Assembly (NCBI RefSeq): GCF_958298935.1
Contig: NC_084940.1
Span: forward strand, 1,704,001-1,768,000
DNA: 64,000 nucleotides
Reading direction: 5' to 3'
Source: Phragmites australis
Taxonomy: Eukaryota; Streptophyta; Magnoliopsida; Poales; Poaceae
Below, piece by piece: positions 1-13,652 of this stretch (position 1 is the first letter of the stretch; the number at the start of each line of letters is the position of its first letter). Below the pieces are notes generated by a model. The model had not been told where the DNA came from and made no database searches. It saw only the letters and a list, made by a program, of their open reading frames with translations. The translations under genes were made by a program, and so were the position numbers.

Positions 1-1565
1 CAAGCAGGAGAGGAGTCCACCATGGCGAGAGAGCAGCAGGGCCCAGCTTTGTATGCTCCAATCCATCTCCTCTGCATATGGTTCGTTTTACGTCTCTTCA
101 GAATCTGTCTCTCTGGACCAAGCACAGTGGATGATATCCGATCATTTGCTTGTCGAGGAGGAGAAATGGGACCGAGACCGAGATTTGACCTCCAAATAGT
201 CGTCCACTCCTTTGTTCTTGGACGCATGGCAGGGGAAAAGATAAGAGGATCAGATCATCAAAAGAGTGTAGTGAAAAGAGAGAAATTCTGCTAGCTTCTT
301 ATTGCGAGCAGCACAGCACATGCTTTTGCCCTTCCACTGTTTTACCTGACCTCTGAACGTGGCAGAAGTCAATGCACCAGTGCTGCTGAGGTGGAGTCCA
401 TGCTGAAACCGATGTCGACATGACTGCAGCAACAGGTAGCCAAACACACTTCGAGCACGAAATAATAAATCTTACGGTTACTCCCTCACTTTCGTAATAT
501 TTATCCATAATCTCAGAAGTATATGTCTCAAATTATTTATCTATTACGGTAACAAGGATGTTTTATGGTTTATTTTCCTGCTATGCCTTTGAGTGTATGC
601 ATGTCTTTACTCGAACGTTGTTGAGTTGTTTGCTCTCATCCTTACATTGATTAGGGGTAGCATGGTCATCACTATGTATTTTTTACTCGATTTCAGTATT
701 CTTTGGTTTGTACGTAATAGTGGGCGTGGATAAATATTGCGAAACGGAGGTAGTATCCAGTAATCTATATTCAGAACATAGGCGGACCGACCATTGGACG
801 ACTGTCTTACCTTTTAAGTGGCGAGATCTTCGCATCGACTAGATCTTCGCATCGACTATTTTGTATAGTATTTTTCATCTCTAGTGACATTAATTTATAG
901 TTGAATGACTGACTGTTCTATTTATATTTTTAGACCGGATCCGCTACGGTCCAGAACAGCGTTAAGCATGCATGCTCATTCAATTCCTGGAAAATATATT
1001 CTTTTAAAAAATATTTCTGGACAAAATTATTCAGTTTCTAGATAAAAATTTACAGGCTGTGCGTGTCATGTGGTAGCTAGAATGCCTGCAGCTTCTGGTG
1101 AGCTAATGATCGAGAGCACGAGACAGGGATAGATGCGTCATGTCAATGCCATGTCATGCAAAGCGATAAACCAAGTCAAGTTGTATGCTAAAGAAATCTA
1201 AGTGTGTGTGTGTATGCATGGGCCAGATGAAAAAGAAGCAAGATTTGGGAAAACGCTTTTCGCCGAGATACAAAGCGACTACGTTTGCCATGTCGGCATT
1301 GCACATTTGCATTCCAGTGCAGCCGCTTTTGCATTCCAGTGGATGCTCTTACTTCATGGTGGAATGAAGAATGGAGTCATTGCGACTTCACTTCACCATG
1401 AGGTTAGATTGCAGATAAATAGGTAGAATTTGATGCTACATTAATTTTATAAACAGTAAAATTATTATACTGTTTTTTGCAATGTTCATCATTAGGCTAC
1501 TGCTTATCATCTCACGAATCACTATTTATCTCTGACTTCAGGTGAAGCTAGAGGATTTAAGGTTT
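1..1565. other. Intergenic, no gene recognised
   Basis: AT-rich DNA with only short open frames and no protein family I recognise. The one clear structure is a 17-bp perfect tandem duplication (agatcttcgcatcgact) at 824-840 and 841-857. The stretch ends at the target-site duplication of the solo LTR that follows. Confidence 0.5.
824..857. repeat. 17-bp perfect tandem duplication
   Basis: Two head-to-tail copies of agatcttcgcatcgact with no mismatch. It is a small local duplication with no visible function. Confidence 0.85.
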
Positions 1566-1570
1566 ATTTG

Positions 1571-3172
1571 TGTAGGAACGAGAACGACGACTAGAGGGGT
1601 GAATAGACGTCTCAATAAATTTCTTTCGAAATAGATGATCTTTTACTATTTCTCACCCAACGTACATCAAAACGCTCCAACAGAAACAAAAGAATTAAAG
1701 AGACAAAGCAAAAAATACTACTTCCATGACAGCATGGCTCCACAGATGGAATATGAACCATATGTTTTATTCAAGATCATTTCATATGTCTTTATACATA
1801 CAAACTCGTAACTTCCAAAGAAATTAGATAAGATGGACACCAGACAAGGTTATCCTCTAAGATAAAAGTCTAGTGGCAAGGGGACTCAAGATCCGCTCAA
1901 ACACATAAGTATGTGAGTGTTTAAACCACTAACATAAAAAAAAAACAACCATACAAAGATGAAAAACTGCAGCTCAAAGAAAAGATCTCCGAGCAAGGAA
2001 CCTCTCCAAGTTAATAATCTAGAGGCAAGTCTACTCAAGACCCATGAGCATACACTCGTATGTGAGTTTTTATATCTCTAGCAACAAGAAGAATGATCTC
2101 ATAAGTGCTAAAAATTCAGCCAAAAAAATAAAACAAAAATCAAAACCAAAAATCGAAAAAATTGCGAACTTGGAAAGGAACCAATAGAGGGAAACTAGAA
2201 AGAGAGGAATTCAAAAATATACAAAAACATAAACTAAATTACTCAAAAAAATCAGCTCTATTTTAAACGGATTACAAAGATTTATCTCTCAAAACTCTCA
2301 CCTATTACATATGCTAAGCACTCATCATGCTCTCCTCTAAAATTTTAGCTCTAAGGCTCTCAAATGTATGGCACAAAGGGGTTCAAGTGACTGGTTCAAA
2401 GTTTTTTTCTAGCTGTACCCCTCTATTTATAGGCCTAGGAAACTTGGTCCTTAAGTTTTCTAGCTTTTCCCCCAAATACCCCTATTTTGTAGTGCACTTC
2501 TAACTACCACCGATAGCATTTTGATCCATTTTCTTCTCCATTAATCGGACGGCTGCGACGCCTTCACGACTTAGCTTCGACTCGACGCAAGCTTTGCGAT
2601 GGTGCCACATACTCCTCCAGTCCTCCCACGGTTTTGAGGCCAAACACGAAACCGCCTGCACGCTTCTCAAAGCGTGACTCACCGCTTTGCTTATACCTTA
2701 AGCAAGCGCTTTGATGTTGACGCGTGTATTTCGTCATGCAATCCGATCGCCTGCAAGTCTCTCCCGCTCTCGATCTCTCGGGTCACCTTGTCACTTACAT
2801 TGGCATCCCATTCGTTTGACTTTATCAACACACCGTCTCTATCCACGTTTAATATTTTGCTTGCCCTCCACGTGTTCATCTAGGATCATCTTTGATCCCG
2901 TTCAGGCTCCTTAATCGTCTGGCATCAAGCACTCCGCTTGAGCTCGATCATCCCGCCGTCGACCGCCAAGTTGCATCCATCACGTGCACACCATGAGACA
3001 AGTAAACACATATCTTTCAATTAATTCTATAATCATTATACTCAAATAAAATCTCAAATCAATTCAAATCACATTAAAACTAATACAAAATTGAAGATCA
3101 TCGAATCAAATAAATAACAATATCAATCACTCGTTACCAAAAAAATTAAAGCACATTTCAACATGGTTCTCA
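1571..3172 (-). mobile_element. Solo LTR, Ty1/copia type, with 5-bp target duplication ATTTG
   Basis: Read on the minus strand this 1602-bp unit starts TGAGAACC and ends CCTACA, the TG...CA termini of an LTR. It is flanked by identical 5-bp repeats ATTTG (1566-1570 and 3173-3177). No internal retroelement sequence lies on either side, so this is a solo LTR left by LTR-LTR recombination. Near its end it carries a CTATTCACCCC-CTCTAG motif common in grass copia LTRs. Related LTR sequence, with the same order of motifs, is at 25262-25500 and 26271-27592 in the opposite orientation. The copia assignment rests on family resemblance, because no coding part remains. Confidence 0.85.
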
Positions 3173-3177
3173 ATTTG

Positions 3178-3773
3178 GTTCAGCGGCGATGCTCGTCCCG
3201 CCAATCGTTGGCGTGCCCACGCGATTTAGGCCGCCGCTTGGCTGGGAGCCCACGCGTTGGCGAGCCCATGCGTCGTCGAAGGAAATGCGCTCACACTAAT
3301 TCATTTTCGCGCTCACACGCCGGCGAGACCAGGGCGGTAAAAACGTCCGCCAAAACGCGGGCACGCCTCGGCCGGGCACACCTTGATCCGCCTGGACCTC
3401 GTTGGTCGCGGCCGTTTCTAGGTGCTTGCCGTCGCTGGTGGGGGCGATGGGGGTGTCGGCAGCATGTTGATTTTTAGTTATCCGGCCTCTCCCTTTCTAA
3501 TATTCTAATAATGGATCCTGCCATGGATAGATGCTGGCAAGCTGGAGATAATCTAGTTTATCTGTTAGATGCTGCTGATCCACAGGGCCCCGGCCAACTT
3601 TTTGGCTGAGTGCCTCGCTCTTTTTACCTCTTCATTTTGCAATTTTGCTTGCTGATCCGAGATTTGTCGTGGAGCAGCAGTCGTTGTAGTTCTTGGTAAT
3701 AAAAGACTGCAGCTTGTTTGGTTCGTAGGGTTCCTGGGAGCTTTGGAGGGTTTTCCTCAAGAGGGAAGACAGT
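3178..3773. other. Intergenic; GC-rich stretch without a recognisable gene
   Basis: A GC-rich patch at about 3180-3460 is open on the plus strand for about 100 codons. Its predicted product is rich in arginine and proline and matches nothing I know. I see no promoter or splice signal, so I treat it as non-coding. Confidence 0.4.
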
Positions 3774-4293
3774 GGATTTTTTAACTTATATTTCTTAAAT
3801 AAAAATTGTAAAAATAGGTGTCTATTTTGGAAAAAAAAACATATCTAGACTCTTGTCGTCCGTTAGACTGTCAACGGAGTCCAACGGACGATAGGTTTAA
3901 AAATAAAAAATATTACTTTTCATTGATTGCAAAATTCAAAATAGAAAACACTATAGAAACTGTCAAAAAAATTCTAAAAAAAACTTTATGGTGTATAGGA
4001 TACTATGAATTAGCTATCAAAAAAATCAGATAAAAAATTATCCTTTTTGTTTCTCATTATATAAGTATATTGTTTGAGTTGAATTTTTTCGAAGAGCTAG
4101 ATTATAACATCATCTATGCTATATGCTTTTTTAGAAGTATTTTGAATTTTAAGTGTTGCATTTTTTTAACATTTTTTATTTTTTAAATATGCCATACTTC
4201 CAACATGTGATATGAGTGTAGATTTGTAATTTTTTTAAATAGACGTCTAATTTTATAATTTTTTGATTTAAGAAATATAAAAATAAAAAAGTT
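3774..4293. mobile_element. Foldback MITE, about 520 bp
   Basis: The two ends are about 80-bp imperfect inverted repeats (roughly 3774-3855 and 4212-4293). They share ATATTTCTTAAAT, TAGRYGTCTATTT and TCTAGACTC/TCTACACTC in the same order when one arm is reverse-complemented. Arm motifs resemble those of the smaller element at 17199-17412. There is no coding capacity. The exact ends and target duplication are not resolved. Confidence 0.65.
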
Positions 4294-6199
4294 CGATGAC
4301 AGTGTGTGTGGATGCCTGACGATGAAATGCAGAGAGGAGGCCCAGTAGCACTTGGGCCACTGGTATCTACATTGGGGCCCAGCTGTTACATTGCCCTATC
4401 TCAGCTTGTTTCTTCTTGTCAGACTCTTTGGCATGCTTCAGTTCTCAAACAAGTTGTACTTGTGACTTGTGAATGTTTAATGGAAATTAAACACTTGAAA
4501 GTACTCCAGTAACTACAGGAGTGAAAAATACTATAGTACTAGTAACTTCTGGATGTCATTGACGGTAAATACTACGTATTTTGTACTGTACTACCTGTGC
4601 AAGAAGCAATCACAAAAGAATCAGCATCTGCCATGCATGCTCTGATGAGGTGGACCCAGACACTACCCAGCTTTTCAACTTTGAGACAGACTAGCCAGTA
4701 AGCAAATTATATATAATTCTGTTCTAAAAAAGACTCTCTTTTCTGTGATGATACGTGTTTACTCATTCTCTCTTATTTTAAATCCAGCTATTGAATCACA
4801 GAATGAATGACGTGAATAATATCTCACGAGAATTTTTTTGATAAAATTCTACAAAATTTGCTTTTGGCTAGGCTGCCTATCTGCTGGCAACCTTAGACCA
4901 TAACCAACAGAACCAGAAACAGTGAGTCAGTGACCACTCGAAACTTGACAGTGCCATCAGATTTCACAGGCTGCCCAGATATTACAGCTGTTCCCGGTTG
5001 AGGAGTCTCGATGATTAGTAAAACGATTGGAGTTGAGTTAGTTTGAATTAAGTTGTCTTGATTATATCTCTGCCTTGGTTATATAGTCAGATCCGATTAT
5101 ATAGTCAGATGAAGAGGAGTTATGTCTTACTCAGAATCAAACATAATCGACTTAATTTGTATCTCCCGTGGTATATGAGTCATTTTGATTCTTTATCTCG
5201 AGATTCTTTTCAAGTACATAGATCTTGTTTTTAGAGAACGAGTTAATGTTATACGTACGCTTCTAGAAACCTCTTTATATAGAAATTAGACACATACACG
5301 ATGAAGATTTCATCCTTACAATATATTGTATTTCTGCGTTATCCCTCCTCAAAAACGAATCAATTGATGCAAGTTGGTTGCCGCAATCTCAATGTGGAGA
5401 TGCTCTCACTCCATCGTACTTAACCAATCAAGCTCTGCACTGATTCTACCTTGCTTTGCTTGCAAAATCGTACTGCTACAATATACTAATAAATAGCCCT
5501 CTCCTCCCCGATCCACAACGATTAATCTATACAATCAGAACTACGGCCCCAGGTCAAAGCGCCCGGCACATGGCGGACGCAGGGCGCTCGCGCGGCTGGA
5601 CGAGCGGTGCCGTGCCCGCCGGCCCTGCCCCTGGGCGGTGCACGCAGGCATACGCAGGGGACAGCGACCGCGCGCGCGGGGCCGTGGCCCGTGGGTTCGC
5701 TCTACAACCGCAGGCGCTGCCACCCGCTGCAGAGGCAAAGCCACGTGAGCGCGGCGGCCGCGAGCGCCGGCAGCGAAGACGAAGCGCGTCTTGGCGCCGA
5801 TGCGTACGGGTACGGGTACCCGCCGCCCCGCCTGGCGAAGGAGACCGTGTCGTTGACGAGAGGCAGGCCTGAGCCGGACGACGGGTTCGTGCTGCTGCTG
5901 CTGCTGCTGCTGCTCACGGACGACTTGAGGCTGGAGGAGACAAGAGCTTAGGTATTAGAGATTTAGAGACAAGATTTGCTGATGACGAGCTGTGTATAAA
6001 CTGTACCAACGAACTATGTGTCACCGATCATGTGCATGTATTATCATTGATCAACGACCATCTGTTCCATTCATGCAATTATACATGTTCTGATGTTCAT
6101 GTTAATGATTCACGTCTGCATGGGCCTTCAAGACAGTGGTCGGTACACGACACTAGCTAGACTAATGGGATGAATCTGTATTAGGCTGGATCGACTGAA
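4294..6199. other. Intergenic; contains a GC-rich block with (CTG)n at 5570-5950
   Basis: No gene is recognised. From 5570 to 5950 the DNA is strongly GC-rich and open in more than one frame, ending in a run of CTG triplets near 5889. The possible products are low-complexity and match no family I know. The 3' UTR of the thaumatin-like gene (minus strand) probably occupies the last few hundred bases. Confidence 0.4.
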
Positions 6200-7048
6200 T
6201 TACCTGGAGATGCTAGGGCAGAACGTGATGAGGTAATTGGCTGTGCCGGACGAGCAGGTGAAGGTGGAGGTGGCGTCATCGTAGGCGTAGCTGTAGGCGC
6301 GCGGGCACGCGTTCTTGAAAAACTGAGAGCTGGCCGATGGCTGGCACGTCGCGGGGGTGCCGTACGCGCCGCTGCAGCAGTCCTCGGGCCGGCCGTACGC
6401 CCCGCAAGCGCTCTTGCACGCGATGCCGGCGCCGTCGGCGCCCACCACCTTGAGGTCGGAGGGGCAGGGCCCGTTCAGGTCCACCAGGCACCCCGTGGCG
6501 CCGCAGCTCGCGCCAGCGCCGCCCTGCGGCACCACGACCATCGGCAGATTGGACCCGTCCACGAGGCTCACGTCGTAGAAGTCGTTCCCGCCGGCTCCGT
6601 TGAGTGTGAACTCCGCTAGCGTGGCGGGAGGCGCGGCCCCGCCGCCTGCGCACTCCACCGTACCCGAGCCACACTCGCCCGTGGTGCAGGAGAACCTGCC
6701 GGAGCTCTGGCCCGCGGCGCAGAGCGTGCGGCCCCAGATGCGGCCCGACCACGCCGCGGGCGCGTCCACGGAGCGCGACTCCCCCGGCGCCAGCGGGAAG
6801 CCCGTGGTGGACAGCGGCGGCGAGCCCGTGCTCGACAGCAGCCCCGGCCACACCATGGAGCCGCAGGAGTTGGTCAGCGTGAACGTCGTGGACACAGCCC
6901 CTACACACAGCGAACACGACGTCGTAAGCAACATTTTACACCCGCGTCATCGACCGCCATGCATGCAAAAGCAGGTAGTCATCAAGAGCGTCGTACCTGA
7001 GAGTGAGTTCAGAAGGAGAGACATGGAGAGCAGCAGATGAATCGCCAT
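6200..7048 (-). CDS. Thaumatin-like protein (PR-5 family), two exons
   Basis: Predicted secreted thaumatin-like protein of 250 residues. Exon 1 (7048-6997) encodes MAIHLLLSMSLLLNSLS, a hydrophobic signal peptide. A short intron (6996-6901, GT...AG) splits a Gly codon. Exon 2 (6900-6200) encodes the mature domain beginning AVSTTFTLTNSC. The mature part has 16 cysteines, the full set forming eight disulphides in large thaumatin-like proteins, and ends FCPSISR. Family motifs include WSGRIWGR, CATGDCG-like CTTGECGSG, DFYDVSLVDG and KSACGAYG-PEDCC. Family members act in the apoplast, bind beta-glucans in some cases, and are often induced by pathogens or development; substrate cannot be read here. 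The ATG at 7048 is chosen because it supplies the signal peptide and joins in phase. A TATA box lies about 105 bp upstream. Confidence 0.93.
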
Positions 7049-7151
7049 TGCAGAAAGCAAGAACGCTAGATAGATCAGAGGGGGGCCGCTTGGTGTTTCG
7101 TTCTTGATTTGATTGGACTTTTGGGGCTGGGCGATGCAACCATGTGCCGAC

Positions 7152-7159
7152 TTTATAAG
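7152..7159 (-). promoter_or_regulatory. TATA box of the thaumatin-like gene
   Basis: On the minus strand the sequence reads CTTATAAAG, about 105 bases upstream of the ATG at 7048. That spacing gives a 5' UTR of about 70-80 bases, normal for a plant gene. No other TATA-like site is as well placed. Confidence 0.6.
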
Positions 7160-7586
7160 AGGAGGGCTCGGACATGGAAGCTCGTGATGGACGGTGGTGC
7201 GTGTTGGGGGCGCAGTGTGCGGTCAACAGGTTGTCTGTCTGCAGTCCTGTGGCTGTTGCTGCTACAGTGCTGCATCGGACAGCGCTCTCTCGTGGCGCCT
7301 CTGGCACTGGCCTTGATGAGCGATGCAGCTGGCACAACGTTCGAGTGAGGAGCTCCCAATCGGAGGCATCCGCATGGTTTTGCGTCAGTTGTCAGCAAGA
7401 AACAATCAGATTCTCATGTGCACACCCATCAGCTGGAGGGAAAGATGGAAGATAAACCCGGTACCAAGCATGCATGATTACCGATCAATCTGCTCTGCGG
7501 TCTAGTTCTAATGATGATCATTTGCAGTTTTTACCATGTTCACTTGTCACGGACTTGGGCCTGGGCCAGGTCTTGGGCTGGTCAGC

Positions 7587-7927
7587 AATCAGGAGGCGTG
7601 GCCCACTTGGCTTGGAGCCGCTGATACCAAGCAGAGGCACGCACAGGAAGGGGCATGGAAGAACATTACATAATAGACTCCTTCTCGTAGCTCTATCTAT
7701 ATCCTCCCCCGAGTGCTTCTCTCATATCTCATTCCCCTGCTACTGGTCTCCATTCCGCATCCCCTTCTTCTAAACTTGCTATTTTCCCCATTTGTGCTGC
7801 TCTCTCTACAAACTTGTACCCATACTGTGTACTCAAATTGCGTTGGACAATATATCTCTTTGATGCTTAAGGTGAATTGAGGTGTTCATGTGTTGATTTG
7901 TGTGTTTGATCAAGCGGGATCGTGATA
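7587..7927 (+). repeat. 5' LTR of the PPR-carrying element
   Basis: About 341 bp, alignable along its length with 11361-11681 plus 12254-12280. It preserves the uninterrupted sequence into which the MITE inserted in the other LTR. The exact left boundary is uncertain, because similarity begins at AATC-GGAGGCG. Confidence 0.75.
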
Positions 7928-8241
7928 ATTAGTATTAGAGCCATTCAATATGAGGAAGTTCGTGCTATGGAGAACCATTTCACCGAGATTTCTACGAGTT
8001 TGGCGGCGTTGCAGGAGTCCACGACGATGATTTTGGCATAGACGCGTGCTCTCGTGGTTTCTACAAGCACTCTAGCGACTTCATTGGCTACCACTTTGGC
8101 CCAGAACTCCAACCCCGCCACCGAAGTCACACACCACCATGCCCACCCTCTAACAGCGACGAACACCGCCCGATCTCACCGACGCCAGGCACGCCGCCCT
8201 CTCTACCGCCGCCGACAAGAGCTGCACTAGCACCCTCATCG

Positions 8242-8757
8242 GTGACCCCTCCCTCAGCCATCACCCCCTACATCGTGTCGCCCAAGGAAGCCCCATCAAC
8301 TGCTGTGTCGGGATCCACCATCGCCGCATCTTCGGCCACGATATCTCCAATCGTCTTCGGTGCGTGCGCCATCGACTCTGCGTCGACAGCTCAGGACCAG
8401 TTTGGAGCCGCCTCCGCTGTGGAAGCCTTTGGCTCTGTCTTTCCTGGCACCGATGATGAGGGACCCATGTCTACAATCGAGCAGTTTCTTGATGACATAA
8501 CGCATGAGATTTCCCTTCGGATCCCATGGGAGGTGGACCACGACCGTGTGCCCCTTATCTGCCGCACCTGGTGCAAGTCGCTTGAACCATTGGCAGTCCT
8601 ACCCCTTTCGCTGCAGCTCCTGTGGCTTATATGCCCCTTCGATGGTGGGCCCTCCTTTGTCTGCATCCTCGGTGAAAAAGACGCGGGAGGCACCATCCAC
8701 CACCTGCGCCTCTCAGAAGACATGCGCACGCTGCCTGATCGACAGCCTCTGCCATGA
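8242..8757 (+). pseudogene. Open frame in the retroelement interior, function unknown
   Basis: The frame is open for about 170 codons and rich in Ser, Thr, Ala and Pro in its first half. A less biased second half contains the short string DDITHEISLRIPWEVD. I do not recognise it. It lies directly downstream of the gag-like start and is probably a decayed retroelement or captured reading frame. A later segment around 8940-9340 continues in a similar style, with KVEEEQGCTTVTFVKLT and VFEAKEGLLLPNGSTM, and is also interrupted by stops. Confidence 0.3.
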
Positions 8758-9891
8758 CAGCCCGTTTGGCCAGCTACACCCATACCTACCCAATATGCCG
8801 ATCTCGCTAACTGCATCGCAATCATCAACCTTCCCGGGCAGACGGCATCCAAATGCTTAACGAAAAGTTTCAACTGCTTCACCAAGCGCCCATGCATGGT
8901 GATGACTTCGGGGCGCCTCGATGATTCCACGACGTTCTCGACGTCAAGCTTGCACGCCATCTTGTGGCCAACCAGATTCCCAAGCTCCCGTCAACGTCCA
9001 TATACTTCGACGAGTCGCTCCTACGTGACCAGGTCATGGTATTCCTTTATAAGGTTGAGGAGGAACAGGGCTGCACCACCGTCACTTTCGTTAAGCTCAC
9101 GCGCATCTAGGCGCTCCTCGGCGTCTCGAGGTTTCCCACGCAGCTCCTCGTGCCCACGCCGACCAACACGCCACAACTTGGGTCTGTCTTTGAGGCCAAG
9201 GAAGGTCTCCTGCTGCCTAATGGATCAACGATGATGCAATGCTTCCTCGAGAATGTGGAATTGCTGCTTCTAAAGCTACATGTCATTGTTGTTTCCTTAC
9301 CTCTACTGGCTGCAGAGGAAAACATCGATGAGTCCTAGTTGCACCGTGCCTTGGTGTTCGATGACTTCCCTGGGAAATCCCTCAAGTTCCACGAGAGAAG
9401 CAGAGGCATGGGCAAGGCATCGTCATCTGGGGATGATAGCTCCTTGCGTGTGGTCCATTCAGGTCCATGCCAGCTCCGAGAAGGGTGATGAAGAACTTGG
9501 CGAAGGCACCATGGAGGAGCTGGGAGAGTACATGGAGGAAGAAGGACTAGTCTGGAGTGTGCTCATCAATATGTTTATGGTGCCATTAGTAGAATTTCTG
9601 TAGGAGGACAATGAACACACTAAGATCCATATTCATGAGCAATTGGAGATGAATGAAACTATTGAAAAGGGTAATCTTATATGTAAGATTGATGTCTTCC
9701 TCAACAAGGTATCAATGGTCCATGGTGATGCAAAAGTTCGGGCGATGCTAGTTACCATTACAGATTTGTTGCCACATGAGAAAGTTTCAGTCTCATGCAG
9801 CTTCCTTTTAAAGTTACTGCAGGCAACAATTTTGCTGAAATGGAGAGAAGCTATTGCCATTATAGTTCTCATGTGATGGTAATATGGATAC

Positions 9892-11321
<1,430 letters not shown>

Positions 11322-11360
11322 GGCTACTCACTCAAGTGTTTTCCAGTTGGCATGCTATGG

Positions 11361-12280
11361 AATCGGGAGGCGTGGCCCACTTAGCTTGGAGTGGTTGATA
11401 TAACGTAGAGGCGCACACAGGAAAGGGACATCGGAGAACATTACAAAATATACTCATTCTTCTACCTTTATCTCTATCCTCCTCTGAGTGCTTCTCTCCG
11501 ATTCCCTTTCCCTACTACTGATCTACATTCCTGGTCCCCTTGTTCTACTTCAGTCTAGACTTGCTATTTTCCCATCTATGTTGCTCTCTCTATAAACTTA
11601 TATCCGTACTATGTACTTGGATTGTGTTGGATAATATATTTCTCTGATATTTGAGGTGAATTGATGTGTTCATGCGTTGATTTAGGGTGTGTTTGGTTCA
11701 GGAGATGGGGGGTGGGATGGGAGGGGACAATCCCTGTTTTTATATTTGGTTCAGAGACAACAGGAATGAGATACCCGAAATCCCCAAAAAAGAAGAAATA
11801 ATTCCTCATAGGGAATATTTTTCCAATATACTGGATGAAGCTATCTCTCCAAATCGGTAGGACAAAGTCATCAATCTCTGCTAATTATACTTATTAGTAT
11901 AATGATTAGTAATATTAGTATGTTTATATTACTTATAAGTATATATTACTAGAAGATTAGAATTGGTAAGGGTTTATGTGCTAATTAGTGGTAATTATTG
12001 AGCTGATTAGAGTATGATTAGGGTTAATTAGCATATTTCATTGTTAATTAGTAATGATTATGGTAAAAATAACATTAATACGGGTGAGTGCATGTTGATT
12101 AGTGTATTATTAATAATTATTATTTAAAATTAAAAAATATAATTAGTTGATAATTCTCGTCCCTCAAAAAAAAAAAAGACTCGTCTCATCTATAAAAAAA
12201 AATCATCCTAAGATAATAATATTTACTTTGCCTTCTAACCAAATATACCCTTAGGTGTTTTATCAAGTGGGATCGTGACA
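11361..12280 (+). repeat. 3' LTR, split by a MITE
   Basis: About 351 bp of LTR sequence interrupted by the 566-bp MITE at 11685-12250. The LTR resumes at 12254 with GGTGTTTTATCAAG, matching TGTGTTTGATCAAG in the 5' LTR. It ends GGGATCGTGACA. Confidence 0.75.
11685..12250. mobile_element. Tourist-like (PIF/Harbinger) MITE with TTA target duplication
   Basis: A 566-bp AT-rich element starting GGGTGTGTTTGGTT and ending AACCAAATATACCC, a 14-bp terminal inverted repeat with two mismatches. It is flanked by TTA at 11682-11684 and 12251-12253. Those are the hallmark termini and 3-bp target duplication of Tourist-like elements. It has no coding capacity and must have been mobilised by a PIF/Harbinger transposase elsewhere. 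The empty site is visible in the 5' LTR of the host element. Confidence 0.88.
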
Positions 12281-12834
12281 TTACTTTACGCTAGATCACC
12301 GGCAATCTTCTCGGCTTTGCAGTAGCTTGAAGCGAATGCTTTGAATTGGGAGAGGAACAGCAGCATCGTGAATCTAGAGGAGATGCGCCATGCCTTTCAT
12401 GCCAGAGACATTCGTCATCCCAGGGCGGCCGCTAAGCGGGATTCGCGGTGAAGAATCTCACTTATAGCTCCGAATTCGCTGCCGACTGCGTGCGCACCTG
12501 CATCTGCGTTTGCTCAAAGTCACGCTTCATCCCATCTCCACCATCACCACATGTTCCTCTGATTATCAATCGTAAATCTGCAGTACAAAATTGTGTTGCT
12601 GCTTGCCTTGAGTTCAGATGGACGGCTCATCTGTTCGCGAGGGTGTATGGATTGGATACATGCGCCGCAGACAAAATGAAGCAACCGTACAGTTGTATTG
12701 GCAGTATGCTGCATTGTTGCAAACACTGCCTCGCAGGATTTATACTACATAATTGCGAGATTCTCCTGCTATACCCAGAATTTTCTATGATGCGTTTCAG
12801 TCGATGAGTATTTGCGTGCGATCTCCCGCTACCA

Positions 12835-13652
12835 GGCCGGAGCAATTACTTTTTTCCCACCCTCCCCGATGTCACACTCTGAAACAACACTTTACCGGAT
12901 GTTCTCTCCCATTTACCACATGTGCCATACGAATATACTGTTAGTGTTATGAACAGTACTAAGAGCTAAAAAATATAAAAAAATATATCGATCTTTTATA
13001 TGCTCTATAATTCATAAACAACCCATTTTAACTAGTTTCACCTAAAAATCTTGTGTAGAATTTAAAATAAAATTTACTAAAAGGTGCTACTTTTACAACT
13101 TCTAGCAATTTATAGGCCTCACAAAAATTTCCAAAAAATCTGAAAAAATTATTAATATTCCTCTAATATGATTTACTAATTTATAAAATTATTTCTCACT
13201 CTAGGTTATAAGTGAAAAATGACTTCCCACCCTAGGTTACTGATAAATAAGTATTACGAAGGAACTCATTTTTTCACTTATAACCTAGGGTGAGAAATAA
13301 TTTTATAAATTAGTACATCATATTAGAGGATTAGTAGTAATTTTTTTTAGATTTTTTGGAAATTTTTGTGGGGCCTACAAATTGCTAGAAGTTACAAAAA
13401 TAGCACCTTTTAGAAAATTTTAGTTTGAATTCTATACAAGATTTTTAGGTGAATCAAGTAAAATAAGTTGCTTATGAATTATAGAGTATATAAAAAAATC
13501 GACACATTTTTTTAGTATATTTTTTTAGCTCTCGGATACTGTTTAAACCGTAACAGTGTATTTGCGTAGGCCCGTGATAAATGAGGAAAAACATACAGTA
13601 GAATGATGTTTCGGAGTGTGCCATCCCGAAGAGTGGTAAAAAAGTAATTGCG
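12835..13652. mobile_element. Foldback Mutator-like MITE with 10-bp target duplication
   Basis: An 818-bp near-palindrome. The left arm (about 12841-13228) pairs with the right arm (about 13262-13650). Landmark pairs are GCAATTACTTTTTT, GATGTCACACTC with GATGGCACACTCC, GAGCTAAAAAA, CTCTATAATTCATAA, CACCTAAAAATCTTG, AAGGTGCTA and AGGTTATAAGTGAAAAA. Only about 30-40 bases at the centre (near 13245) are unpaired. The unit is flanked by identical direct repeats CCCGCTACCA at 12825-12834 and 13653-13662. A 10-bp duplication with long inverted termini points to the Mutator superfamily. A transcript through it would fold into a hairpin several hundred base pairs long. It has no coding capacity. Confidence 0.82.

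Noticed and set aside
5541..5951. GC-rich overlapping frames ending in a CTG run
   Set aside because: Open in several frames at once, low complexity, no family match and no clear promoter.
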